Positions 8,657 through 17,848 of a stretch of 64,000 nt of DNA are shown here, piece by piece. The position numbers and the translations under genes were made by a program. The first letter of the stretch is position 1, and each line of letters starts with the position of its first letter. The stretch comes from Lachnospiraceae bacterium (GTDB lineage Bacteria; Bacillota; Clostridia; Lachnospirales; Lachnospiraceae). The notes beneath the pieces were generated by a model. The model had not been told where the DNA came from, searched no databases, and worked only from the letters and a program-made list of their open reading frames with translations. The DNA lies in the NCBI GenBank assembly GCA_009774245.1, contig VSNM01000013.1, forward strand, positions 1-64,000. Reading direction: 5' to 3'.

Positions 8657-9271
8657 TCAGCACAGACCGATCGCTCTGTATATTTTGTCAGGCTCAAATC
8701 CCCTTCGATACAAAAAGCCTGCCATCCTCCGGCACTCCTGATCTGTAGCGTTCTGTCTGTCAAAATGCTTTTTCTCGAGGAGCCTGTGAATCACTTCCTC
8801 CTCGTCGGCCACACTGTCGTCCTCCGAACACTGCGCATACGCCCGCCTGACATTTTCTTTTGAGATTCCCTTTCGCATCGTGAGCTCGTTCTCAATCTGC
8901 CTCCTGCTCTTTGACCGACCTGCGCATTCAATATATGATCTGGCGTACCGGATATCGTCGACGTAGCCGTAAGAGGCCACATACGCAACCGCCCCGTCAA
9001 TGATTTCCTCGGGATAGAGCCCCTGCCTGAGCTTCATCGCAAGCTGGTATTCTGTATAATCCCTGCTCTTTAGTAGATTCATGCATCGAAGCTTTGCCCG
9101 CTTTGGCAGCACTTCATTCATAATTCTGTCATATGTTTCCCGGGAAAGCTCAACGTCCTTCTCGACTGCGAGCTTGCCAAGCTCACTCTTGTACAGCGCA
9201 AAGCAGATATCGTCATCCACACATACCCTGACTTTTTTCTTTGACAGCTCCACTATCTCTGTAACGATCAT
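8657..9271 (-). CDS. recX: Regulatory protein RecX
   Basis: A 204-residue protein of the RecX family, which binds RecA filaments and limits recombinase activity. Tandem three-helix repeats are visible, including ALYKSELGKL, KRAKLRCMNLLKSRDYTEYQ, SYGYVDDIRYARSYIE and FLYRRGFEPDKIYRAI. The start is taken as the ATG at 9271; a GTG directly before it is also possible. The reading frame stays open upstream into recA, but those residues read recA out of frame. It lies 13 bp after recA, so the two are co-transcribed. Confidence 0.9.
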   Translation of the reverse strand: MIVTEIVELSKKKVRVCVDDDICFALYKSELGKLAVEKDVELSRETYDRIMNEVLPKRAKLRCMNLLKSRDYTEYQLAMKLRQGLYPEEIIDGAVAYVASYGYVDDIRYARSYIECAGRSKSRRQIENELTMRKGISKENVRRAYAQCSEDDSVADEEEVIHRLLEKKHFDRQNATDQECRRMAGFLYRRGFEPDKIYRAIGLC

Positions 9272-9284
9272 CACTATCGCCTGC

Positions 9285-10406
<1,122 letters not shown>

Positions 10407-10462
10407 GTGTTTACTCCTTTATATTTACCAGAATTTAAGAACTAATGTTTCAATCTGTTTCT

Positions 10463-10491
10463 ACTTTAAAACATCTGTTCGCAATTGTCAA
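10463..10491 (-). promoter_or_regulatory. recA promoter with LexA (DinR-type) operator
   Basis: On the minus strand, TTGACA (10486-10491), a 17-nt spacer and TAAAGT (10463-10468). The spacer contains CGAACAGATGTTTT (10468-10481), matching the Gram-positive LexA box CGAAC-N4-GTTY, so repressor would cover the promoter. The rest of the 306-bp gap (10407-10712) is AT-rich and holds nothing else I can identify. Confidence 0.88.
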
Positions 10492-10712
10492 GATAAATTT
10501 CAAAATTTCCGGAAATTTTTTTATCTGATTAACCATATCATATACGAAAAGACAAAACAAGTGCGAGTTTTTACATTTCGCCAAACATATTTTCAGAAAA
10601 TAACCTTTTTATAAAAAAATACCTTTTCCGGTAATTTTGACTAATCTATTTTATAAATCATGCCGATATATACAAAAGGTATATTTATTCTTTTGTCAAC
10701 GGAGGGTACAAA

Positions 10713-11339
10713 ATGAACATCGAACCGAATGAGTGGAGACCATATGGTAAAATCATTTATCAAAAGCAGAATTTTATTGTCAAGCAGGTCGCAATGCTGC
10801 CTGAGAAAGCGGCGGAATACGACAGCGCTCCCGATTACACATGCTGCCCGATTCAATCCTGGCAGCACACGGATTTACATAAGTTATTTGACGACTGGCG
10901 CAAACAGTTTGCCAAAGCGCCAAGCAACGGCATCTGTAAGCGGATTCCCTGCATCTGCTACCCGGATCCCATCACCTTCAGAGCTGCCTACTTAGCCGGA
11001 TTAAAACACAGCTCCTTTATGAAAGCCATGCTGGACAACCTCGACAACGGATGGGACAGAGCCAGACTCATCGCACACGATGTCGTGACGAAGGCGACCA
11101 AATCAAAAGATATGAAGGAGATCTGCAGAGCGGTCGGTTACCCGCCCTTTATCATCGCTGCGCTTGGCAAGGCTCTCCTGAAATTTGAGGATGGAGACGC
11201 GATGCCGCTGATCGCCAAATTTTATGAGGAGCTGATCACAGGCATTCTCTATGTGCCTGTGGAAAAGCCAGACGAGCTGGCGTTCAAGATTTCGGACAAG
11301 ACATGGGAAGTGATTGACTCTACTGAATTTAATTATTAG
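10713..11339 (+). CDS. Hypothetical protein, 208 aa
   Basis: A soluble, mostly helical protein of unknown family. It has no signal peptide or membrane segment. Visible features are a cluster of cysteines (TCCPI at about 49, then CKRIPCICYPDP at about 77) and a second half beginning near NLDNGWDRARLIAHDV that looks like a separate helical domain. The start is the ATG preceded by GGAGG. It is a lone plus-strand gene between recA and pgsA, convergent with pgsA and separated from it by repeat copy C and the pgsA terminator. Confidence 0.72.
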   Translation: MNIEPNEWRPYGKIIYQKQNFIVKQVAMLPEKAAEYDSAPDYTCCPIQSWQHTDLHKLFDDWRKQFAKAPSNGICKRIPCICYPDPITFRAAYLAGLKHSSFMKAMLDNLDNGWDRARLIAHDVVTKATKSKDMKEICRAVGYPPFIIAALGKALLKFEDGDAMPLIAKFYEELITGILYVPVEKPDELAFKISDKTWEVIDSTEFNY

Positions 11340-11354
11340 ATTTATATGATTCAT

Positions 11355-11448
11355 AATCGAGTAGGGGAATGCCCTTCTCCACTACTCGCTGCGCCGGGCG
11401 CATGTTGCGTCAGCAACTAATTTCCTTATGCGCCCGTGTGCACAAAAA
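11355..11448 (+). repeat. Terminator-linked structured repeat, copy C
   Basis: Starts AATCGAGTAGGGGAA and ends GTGTGCACAAAAA. Hairpin 1 pairs CGAGTAG with CTACTCG. The main stem pairs GGGCGCA with TGCGCCC around an inner TTGC/GCAA hairpin and an unpaired TTTCCTTA. It abuts the pgsA terminator. Confidence 0.85.
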
Positions 11449-11482
11449 GCCATCTGTGAAACGCTGTCCACAGATGGCTTTA
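11441..11482 (-). terminator. Rho-independent terminator of the yicC-pgsA operon
   Basis: AAAGCCATCTGTG (11446-11458) pairs with CACAGATGGCTTT (11469-11481). The minus-strand transcript continues into TTTTTGTGCAC, which belongs to repeat copy C. Confidence 0.9.
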
Positions 11483-11491
11483 CTTTTCATC

Positions 11492-12067
11492 TTATATTTT
11501 TCCATCTAAAAGCACACCCTTATTTTTCACCAGATAGTCGGCAAGGGAAACAACCGTCAGCACAACGGCAATCCACATAATGATCTGTGTGAACAGTACC
11601 AGCGCTTCGATATTGGCAATCATCAGACAGACCATGATCATCTGAAACGTCGTCTTGAACTTTCCCCAGTAGCTCGCAGCGATGACCACGCGATTGTCCG
11701 CCGCCACCAGCCGGAACCCGCTGATGATAAACTCCCTGCTGATGATGATAATGACAATCCACGCCGGTATCCTGTCCAGCTCGATCAGACAAATCATCGC
11801 GGAGCACACGAGCAGCTTGTCTGCCAACGGGTCCATAAACTTTCCAAAGTTGGTGACAAGATTGTATTTCCTCGCGATCTTACCGTCAAGCATATCCGTA
11901 AGGCTTGCTATGATAAAGATTGCGAGCGCGATGTAATCCGCATAGCCCACAATTCCTCCGAATGCAGCCATGAACCACCCCCACTGGGAATGGCTGCCGA
12001 GCATGATCAGGACAAACGGGATAATCAAAATCACGCGGAAAACAGTCAGTTTATTTGGTAAATTCAT
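11492..12067 (-). CDS. pgsA: CDP-diacylglycerol-glycerol-3-phosphate 3-phosphatidyltransferase
   Basis: A 191-residue integral membrane enzyme that makes phosphatidylglycerophosphate, the committed step to phosphatidylglycerol. The CDP-alcohol phosphotransferase signature D-G-x2-A-R-x8-G-x3-D-x3-D is complete (from DGKIAR through NFGKFMDPLAD). Several hydrophobic segments follow. Its start overlaps the end of rimO by 17 bp, so it is translated from the same message. Confidence 0.95.
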   Translation of the reverse strand: MNLPNKLTVFRVILIIPFVLIMLGSHSQWGWFMAAFGGIVGYADYIALAIFIIASLTDMLDGKIARKYNLVTNFGKFMDPLADKLLVCSAMICLIELDRIPAWIVIIIISREFIISGFRLVAADNRVVIAASYWGKFKTTFQMIMVCLMIANIEALVLFTQIIMWIAVVLTVVSLADYLVKNKGVLLDGKI

Positions 12068-13427
12068 CTTCTATCTCTCCTATCAAATCGTATTCGTGCG
12101 AGCCGGTGATGCGCACCCGCACAAAATCACCTGTCATCAGCTCCCTGCCCGTCTGGACAAACACAAACCCATCGACATTCGGGGCGTCCTTATAACTCCT
12201 CGCCACATAGGCGTGCTCATCCGGCACCTTGCCCTCCACCATGACAAGCAGCGTGCTGCCCACGGTCTCCTGCGCCTTCTCAAACGCGATCTCCTGCTGC
12301 AGCTCCATAAGCTCTGCCCGCCGGTCAAGCTTCACTTCCTCGTCAATCTGATCGCCAAACAGCGCCGCAGGCGTATCCTCCTCCTGGGAATAAGGAAACA
12401 CGCCAAGCCGGTCAAACTCCATCTCGTCGACAAACGCCATCAGCTCCTCGTGATCCTCCTGCGTCTCCCCCGGAAATCCCGTGATGAGCGTCGTCCGCAG
12501 ACAGATGTCTGGTATCCGCTCCCGCAGTTTTGTGATGTTATTCCGCAATTCCTGCTGGTCAGTGCGCCGCCCCATGCGCCGCAGAATCTTATCCGAGGCG
12601 TGCTGTATCGGAATATCCAGATAATTACACACCTTCGGCTCACTCTGAATCGTCTCAATCAGCTCATCGGTGATCTCCTCCGGGTAACAGTACAGGATTC
12701 TCACCCAGTAAACGCCCGCAATCGCGCACAGCCTGCGCAGCAACTCGGGAAGGCACTTTTCTCCGTACAGGTCTGCCCCGTACAACGTCGTCTCCTGCGC
12801 CACCAGGATGATCTCCTTCGCGCCGAACGCGACAAGACGCTCCGCTTCACGGACGAGACTGTCCATCGGAACGCTTCTGTAGCTTCCGCGCACTTTGGGA
12901 ATGATACAGTAACTACAGTGCTTATCGCAGCCCTCCGCAATCTTTAAGTACGCGTAATGCCCGCCGGTGGTGACGATTCTTTCCTTATTGCAATTACAAT
13001 CATATACAGGCCTGCGGTTGATATCTGCCAGATGATTGTGCCCTGCCCCGGAAAGTACTTCGTCAAGCGCATCTGCAATCTCACCAATTGCAGTCGTCCC
13101 CACGATGGCGTCCACCTCCGGGATCTCCTTCTGGATCTCGTCCTGATAGCGTTGCGCAAGACACCCCGCGGCGATCAGCGCCCTGATGTCACCGCTCCTG
13201 CGCAGCTCCGCCATCTCCAACAATGTATTAATGCTCTCCTGCTTGGCGTCGTTGATAAAACAGCATGTGTTGACGACCACTGCGTCAGCCTCCGTCTCAT
13301 CGTCTGTAATAGAAAATCCCCTCTGTACCAGAATCCCAAGCATCACTTCCGTATCCACCAGATTCTTGTCGCAGCCGAGGGAAATAAATAATATCTTCAA
13401 AATCAAATCCCCAAATCTACTTTTCAA
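12051..13427 (-). CDS. rimO: Ribosomal protein S12 methylthiotransferase RimO
   Basis: A 458-residue radical-SAM enzyme that methylthiolates the conserved aspartate of ribosomal protein S12. The N-terminal MTTase domain has cysteines in SLGCDKN, NTCCFIN and AAGCLAQRY. The radical-SAM cluster motif is CDKHCSYC, and a TRAM domain closes the protein (about 390-458). The first codon used here is TTG, because no ATG precedes KILFISLGCDKN. A second in-frame TTG just before KILFISLG is equally plausible and would give a typical N-terminus. It is 12 bp after rpoZ. Confidence 0.93.
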   Translation of the reverse strand: MKSRFGDLILKILFISLGCDKNLVDTEVMLGILVQRGFSITDDETEADAVVVNTCCFINDAKQESINTLLEMAELRRSGDIRALIAAGCLAQRYQDEIQKEIPEVDAIVGTTAIGEIADALDEVLSGAGHNHLADINRRPVYDCNCNKERIVTTGGHYAYLKIAEGCDKHCSYCIIPKVRGSYRSVPMDSLVREAERLVAFGAKEIILVAQETTLYGADLYGEKCLPELLRRLCAIAGVYWVRILYCYPEEITDELIETIQSEPKVCNYLDIPIQHASDKILRRMGRRTDQQELRNNITKLRERIPDICLRTTLITGFPGETQEDHEELMAFVDEMEFDRLGVFPYSQEEDTPAALFGDQIDEEVKLDRRAELMELQQEIAFEKAQETVGSTLLVMVEGKVPDEHAYVARSYKDAPNVDGFVFVQTGRELMTGDFVRVRITGSHEYDLIGEIEDEFTK

Positions 13428-13439
13428 ATCTTCTTGAAT

Positions 13440-13670
13440 CTATTCTTCATGCGTAATCTTGATCTTGCCCTGGCTCAGCTCCTCTATGGCAATCGACAAC
13501 GGCTTTGTCTGCTTCGTGTCCACCAGTGGCTCCTCCCCGCTGATGATCTGTCGCGCACGCCTCGCGGTCGCCATGACAATCGAGTAACGGCTGTTTACCA
13601 CCGGCGCTTCGCCCTGTTCTACCTCGTTGTTCACTACCTTCATTAGATCTGTGTAAGATGGATGTAACAT
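13440..13670 (-). CDS. rpoZ: RNA polymerase omega subunit
   Basis: A 76-residue omega subunit, which helps assemble the RNA polymerase core. SRYSIVMATARRARQI and KPLSIAIEELSQGKI are the conserved segments. It begins 25 bp after remA, where gmk is usually found between them. It is followed by rimO in the same operon. Confidence 0.94.
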   Translation of the reverse strand: MLHPSYTDLMKVVNNEVEQGEAPVVNSRYSIVMATARRARQIISGEEPLVDTKQTKPLSIAIEELSQGKIKITHEE

Positions 13671-13695
13671 ATTTTTTCCTCGCTTTTTTAATAAT

Positions 13696-13980
13696 TTATT
13701 TTATACCATTCTCTATCGTCTCGTCTGTGTCCTCATCCGACAGGGCGCCCTGTGCCCTCCCGGCGATCGTCTCAGGCAGAAGGGCCGAGAGCACGATCTG
13801 GCTGCTCTCCATGACCAGCACCGACTTCGTCCTCCGCCCCTGTGTGGCGTCGATGACCGTGCCGCTCTCCTTTGCCTTCTGGACAAGCCGCTTCACTGGC
13901 GCCGAGTCAGGGCTCACGATCGCGATAATCTTTGATGTGTTGACAATATTTCCAAAGCCTATATGAATCAGTCTGTTCAC
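13696..13980 (-). CDS. remA: RemA-family DNA-binding regulator (DUF370)
   Basis: A 94-residue protein containing IHIGFGNIVNTSKIIAIVSP, DATQGRRTKSVL and IVLSALLPETIAGR, the hallmark of RemA/DUF370. In Bacillus subtilis RemA activates extracellular matrix genes; the role here is inferred. The start chosen is the GTG at 13980, 5 nt after GAGGTG. An upstream GTG at 13992 overlapping the yicC stop is possible. The C-terminal 15 residues are acidic and variable. Confidence 0.88.
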   Translation of the reverse strand: MNRLIHIGFGNIVNTSKIIAIVSPDSAPVKRLVQKAKESGTVIDATQGRRTKSVLVMESSQIVLSALLPETIAGRAQGALSDEDTDETIENGIK

Positions 13981-13988
13981 GTGGCACC

Positions 13989-14867
13989 TCACTCAATATT
14001 CTGTATCTGTTCGCGCACTTTCTCGATCTCTGTCTTTAAGTCAATCCCGCGGTTGGAGATCACAAGGTCGTTGGTCTTTGAGAGGATCGTGTTGGCCTCC
14101 CTGTTCATCTCCTGCGCGATGAAGTCCAGCTTTCTGCCGATGCTGCCGCCGTCACGAAGCGCCTGCTTCATCGTCTCAATATGGCTCCTGAGACGAACGA
14201 TCTCCTCATCGACACAGACTTTGTCGGCATAGATCGTCACCTCCGTCAACAGCCTTGTCTCGTCCACGGCCACATCGCCCAGAAGCTCATGAATCCGCTC
14301 GTCAAGCTTCTTTCTGTACTCCTCGATGATCTGCGGCAAGCGTTCCTCGATGAAGGCGACGTGCTCGAGCATCCCGTCAAGCTTTATGATCAGGTCGGCC
14401 GCAAGATTCTGCCCTTCTCGAATACGAGTCTCCTCCAGCCCTTTTGCCGCGCCCTGTATGGCCTTTGCCAGCCCTCTCCAGATCTCCTCCTCATCGATGG
14501 TCTGCTCCTCCATCGAGAATACCTCCGGATAGCGCGAGAGCGTCGAGACTCTGATATCGTTGTCCAGCCCGAAGTCCTCCGACATGGTTTTCAGATATCC
14601 GAGATACTCCGCCGCGATATCTTTATTGTATTTGATGCAGACATTGCTCTCGGAAAAATCTTCATATGTGATAAAAATATCAATTTTTCCGCGCTGCACA
14701 TAATTTTTCAGCTCGTTTCTGATAGAACTCTCGAAAAAACCAAGTTTCTTTGGCAGCTTGATGCTGGCGTCGAGATATCTGTGGTTCACAGATTTCATCT
14801 CGACAGAATATTTACGGCTGCCATCTGTGATCTCGCAGCGCCCAAAGCCTGTCATGCTCTTAATCAT
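13989..14867 (-). CDS. yicC: YicC/YloC-family endoribonuclease
   Basis: A 292-residue protein starting MIKSMTGFGRCE, the diagnostic N-terminus of the family, with C-terminal DFIAQEMNREANTILSK. YicC-like proteins are now regarded as RNA-cleaving enzymes linked to mRNA and sRNA turnover; the substrate here is unknown. It is the first gene of yicC-remA-rpoZ-rimO-pgsA and has a strong promoter upstream. Confidence 0.92.
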   Translation of the reverse strand: MIKSMTGFGRCEITDGSRKYSVEMKSVNHRYLDASIKLPKKLGFFESSIRNELKNYVQRGKIDIFITYEDFSESNVCIKYNKDIAAEYLGYLKTMSEDFGLDNDIRVSTLSRYPEVFSMEEQTIDEEEIWRGLAKAIQGAAKGLEETRIREGQNLAADLIIKLDGMLEHVAFIEERLPQIIEEYRKKLDERIHELLGDVAVDETRLLTEVTIYADKVCVDEEIVRLRSHIETMKQALRDGGSIGRKLDFIAQEMNREANTILSKTNDLVISNRGIDLKTEIEKVREQIQNIE

Positions 14868-14922
14868 GTCAATCCCCCTGACTGAACTGTATCTTCTTTC
14901 TGCATAAATGCTTATCTACTGT

Positions 14923-14951
14923 ATTATAGAATAATCCATCTTGGTCGTCAA
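14923..14951 (-). promoter_or_regulatory. Sigma-A promoter of the yicC operon
   Basis: On the minus strand, TTGACG (14946-14951), a 17-nt spacer and a perfect TATAAT (14923-14928), about 55 bp before the yicC start. The -35 box touches the end of the upstream pseudogene. Confidence 0.85.
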
Positions 14952-14952
14952 C

Positions 14953-15873
14953 CTAATTTTTCTCTTTCTCGATGATACAGCGATGTTTTTTCCCCGTCTT
15001 GTCATAGCTGATTCCAATCAGCAATACTTCACTGGCGTACTGTGCTGCCCTTTCCAGATAATCTCTCTCCCTGATCTGCGCGATCGCGTTCTCACAGGTG
15101 TCGTTCACCTTGAGCTCCAGGACCACAGCCGGTTTTCCACTCTTTTTCGGAAGAAACAGGTAATCGCAATACCCTTTGCCGCTCTTCGCCTCACGTTCCA
15201 CGATGAAATCCTTTCGTGCGTACAGATAACACAGTGTAATGACACAGGACAGCGCATTTTCGTCACTGTACTGCAAAAACGGTATCTCCCTGTCATGAAC
15301 CCACTCGAGCATCATGGCAACCTTGTCCGCATCCGCCGCCAGCGTCGCCTCCAACATCTGCCGGGAGCTGTCAACAATTTCCTTGACCGCGCCCATGCTG
15401 TCACGCGCGAGGACTCTCTGATACTTTTCCATCAGCTCATGATTGGGAATGCGCAAATACCCGTCATAATAAGTCAGAAATCCAAACACCACCATGGCGG
15501 ACAGGATCTCATCCCTTGTGTTTAGCTGCAGTTCGGACGCACTGTATCCCTCCAGCTCCACCTCGACAGGGATTCCCGCAGTCATTTTGACGATATCCTC
15601 CCGCACTGCCGCTGTGTTGTGCTCGATGCAGTCGGCGATCTCATTCATCGGCCCGGTCTCTGTCCAATAATTCAGACACACGCCGCGCGACAGCGCCTTC
15701 ACCACGGAGCGCGGGTTGAACAGGCTCCTGCCATCGCTCAGAAAATATCCGTCATACCATTTTTTCAGATCGTCATAGGACAATGTTTTGGCATGTTTCT
15801 CACAGAGCGCACGCACCTCCTTATCCGAAAATCCAAAATAGGCATCGTAGACCGTGTCATTGAAAAAATCGAA
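14953..15873 (-). pseudogene. 5'-truncated AAA-ATPase-like/PD-(D/E)XK nuclease (DUF1703) gene
   Basis: Only the rear of a DUF1703 protein remains. Open frame starts after a stop at 15874 with FDFFNDTVYDAYFGFSDKEV, which matches the middle of complete family members, for example YDEYFGFTDSEVEAL in the gene at 44512. Everything before it, including the Walker A region, is missing. The C-terminal PD-(D/E)XK nuclease is intact by eye: CDYLFLP then VVLELK. A GTG at 15816 could start a 287-residue product, but no ribosome binding site supports it. I infer a relic. Confidence 0.75.
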
Positions 15874-15952
15874 TCATATACATACATCATATCACGTTCT
15901 GCGATCGTGACAACCTCTTTTCACACAAAAAATTAATCGACGCAACTCAACC

Positions 15953-15981
15953 TTGAAAACCCCAGCAAAAAGTGCTATTGT
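15953..15981 (+). promoter_or_regulatory. Sigma-A promoter of the ltaS-yfhO pair
   Basis: TTGAAA (15953-15958), 17-nt spacer, TATTGT (15976-15981). The GGAGG at 16002 lies about 15 nt before the ATG, longer than usual. Confidence 0.65.
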
Positions 15982-16020
15982 AATTAAGTTATAGTAATTC
16001 GGAGGTTAATAAAAGTTAAA

Positions 16021-17832
16021 ATGAAAAAGTGGTTATCAAAATACCCGAAAATAATATGGTGCCTGAGAAACCTGATTCCCATGTTTCTGTTTCCCGTCGC
16101 CAATTTCTATCTGTTTGAGTGGTACACGCACAATCCATGGGAGACGATGAAGGTGCCCATACAGTTTCTCAACATCTACTTTTTTGAGCTGCTCATGATG
16201 CTGTTCCTGTTTGTTTTTGGCAGATTGAAATGGTCGCTGCGCCTGCAGAGCATTTTCTTTATGATCGTCGGTCTGGCAAATTACTATATTATAAGCTTTC
16301 GCTCCGCCCCGATCATGCCCTGGGATATCTACTCCATCGGCACGGCCATGAGCGTGGCCAGCGATTTTAAGTACACAGTCGAGAAACAGACGGTGTTTGT
16401 CCTGATCGGATTCGTCCTGCTGATCGCCGCGGAATCCGTAGTCACACTGGAGCTGAAAGACTCCGGAAAGTGGAGAAAGCGCCTCTGGGGAATCCGCGCA
16501 GCGGGCGCTGCGGTCATGATCACACTGATCTACAGCTTCACGCACACACTCCACTTAGAGAGCACCATCATCAAATATGGCATGTACGACAAGCTGTTTA
16601 CACCGACCGTCATGAGCAAGCGCGACGGCACTGCTGTTGCCTTTCTGATGGAACTGCAGTACATCTCGGTGGACAAGCCCGCAGGCTACAGCGCCGCCGC
16701 GGCTGATGAGATTCTCGCGCCCTATGCGGCACGAAGCGAGGCGCAGGAAGTTCCGGAAAAGCTCCCCAATATCATTGTCATCATGAACGAGGCGTTTTCC
16801 GATCCCGCCGTGCTTGGTGCGTTCGAGACCAACATAGATTACATGCCATATGTACATTCCATATTAAACGGCAATACTGACAATACCATATCCGGCTATC
16901 TGAATGTATCCGTGCTCGGCGGCAACACGGCAAACACGGAGTTTGAGTTTCTCACTGGAAACACGATGGCCTTTCTCCCCCAGGGAAGTGTGGCATATCA
17001 GCAGTACCTCAAACGGGAGACGCCCTCTCTCGCATCACACCTGAAATCCTTAGGATACGAGACGATCGCCATGCACCCTTACAACAGCACCGGCTGGGAC
17101 AGAAACAAAGTCTACCCGCTGCTTGGTTTTGACGAAATGTATTTCATAAGGGATTATAAAAATCCGGAAAAAATCCGAAAATATGTAAGTGACAGGGCAT
17201 GTTATGACAAAATCATCGAGATGTACGAATCCAAGCCTGACAATACACCGTTTTTCATATTTAACGTCACGATGCAGAACCACTCGTCATACACCGAAGA
17301 ATTTGACAATTTCAGGCCGGATATCGAAGTCGCTGACAGCAATTCGACGGCGCTGAACAATTACCTGTCGCTGATGAAGATCTCGGACGAGTCCATCCAA
17401 TACCTGACGGACTATTTTTCTGAGGCCGGCGAGGACACCATGATCATATTCTTTGGCGACCACCAGCCGACCAACTCCGTCGTTTCCAACGTCTGGAAGT
17501 TAAACGGCAAAAACGGCAATGCGCTGTCCGGGACAGATGAGGCCAACCGGTACAAGGTTCCCTATTTTATCTGGTGCAATTTCGAGATCGACACGAATAC
17601 AAACGCAGATACCAGCTCCAATTTTCTCGCGACAGACATCCTTGAGGCTGCCGGTATTCCCATGACTGCGTATGAAGGCTATCTTGACAGCCTGTCAGAA
17701 AACTATCCGGTCATCACGTCCATACGCACAGAAAATGCCGCGGGCGAAAGCACTGACACCGAGGATGCGATGGACGCGCTGAACGATTATGCAATCCTGC
17801 AATATGACTGTATCTTTGGAAAAAACGAGTAG
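16021..17832 (+). CDS. LTA synthase-family phosphoglycerol transferase
   Basis: A 603-residue membrane sulfatase-fold enzyme. Five hydrophobic helices occupy about residues 1-180. The extracellular catalytic domain has the metal ligand in IIVIMNEAFSD, the nucleophile threonine in GGNTANTEFEFL, and FFGDHQP. Family enzymes polymerise glycerol phosphate from phosphatidylglycerol onto a lipid anchor to make lipoteichoic acid. The polymer in this organism may differ. It is followed 16 bp later by a YfhO-family gene, which suggests a polymer synthesis and decoration unit. Confidence 0.88.
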   Translation: MKKWLSKYPKIIWCLRNLIPMFLFPVANFYLFEWYTHNPWETMKVPIQFLNIYFFELLMMLFLFVFGRLKWSLRLQSIFFMIVGLANYYIISFRSAPIMPWDIYSIGTAMSVASDFKYTVEKQTVFVLIGFVLLIAAESVVTLELKDSGKWRKRLWGIRAAGAAVMITLIYSFTHTLHLESTIIKYGMYDKLFTPTVMSKRDGTAVAFLMELQYISVDKPAGYSAAAADEILAPYAARSEAQEVPEKLPNIIVIMNEAFSDPAVLGAFETNIDYMPYVHSILNGNTDNTISGYLNVSVLGGNTANTEFEFLTGNTMAFLPQGSVAYQQYLKRETPSLASHLKSLGYETIAMHPYNSTGWDRNKVYPLLGFDEMYFIRDYKNPEKIRKYVSDRACYDKIIEMYESKPDNTPFFIFNVTMQNHSSYTEEFDNFRPDIEVADSNSTALNNYLSLMKISDESIQYLTDYFSEAGEDTMIIFFGDHQPTNSVVSNVWKLNGKNGNALSGTDEANRYKVPYFIWCNFEIDTNTNADTSSNFLATDILEAAGIPMTAYEGYLDSLSENYPVITSIRTENAAGESTDTEDAMDALNDYAILQYDCIFGKNE

Positions 17833-17848
17833 CGGGAGGTGAAACGCT

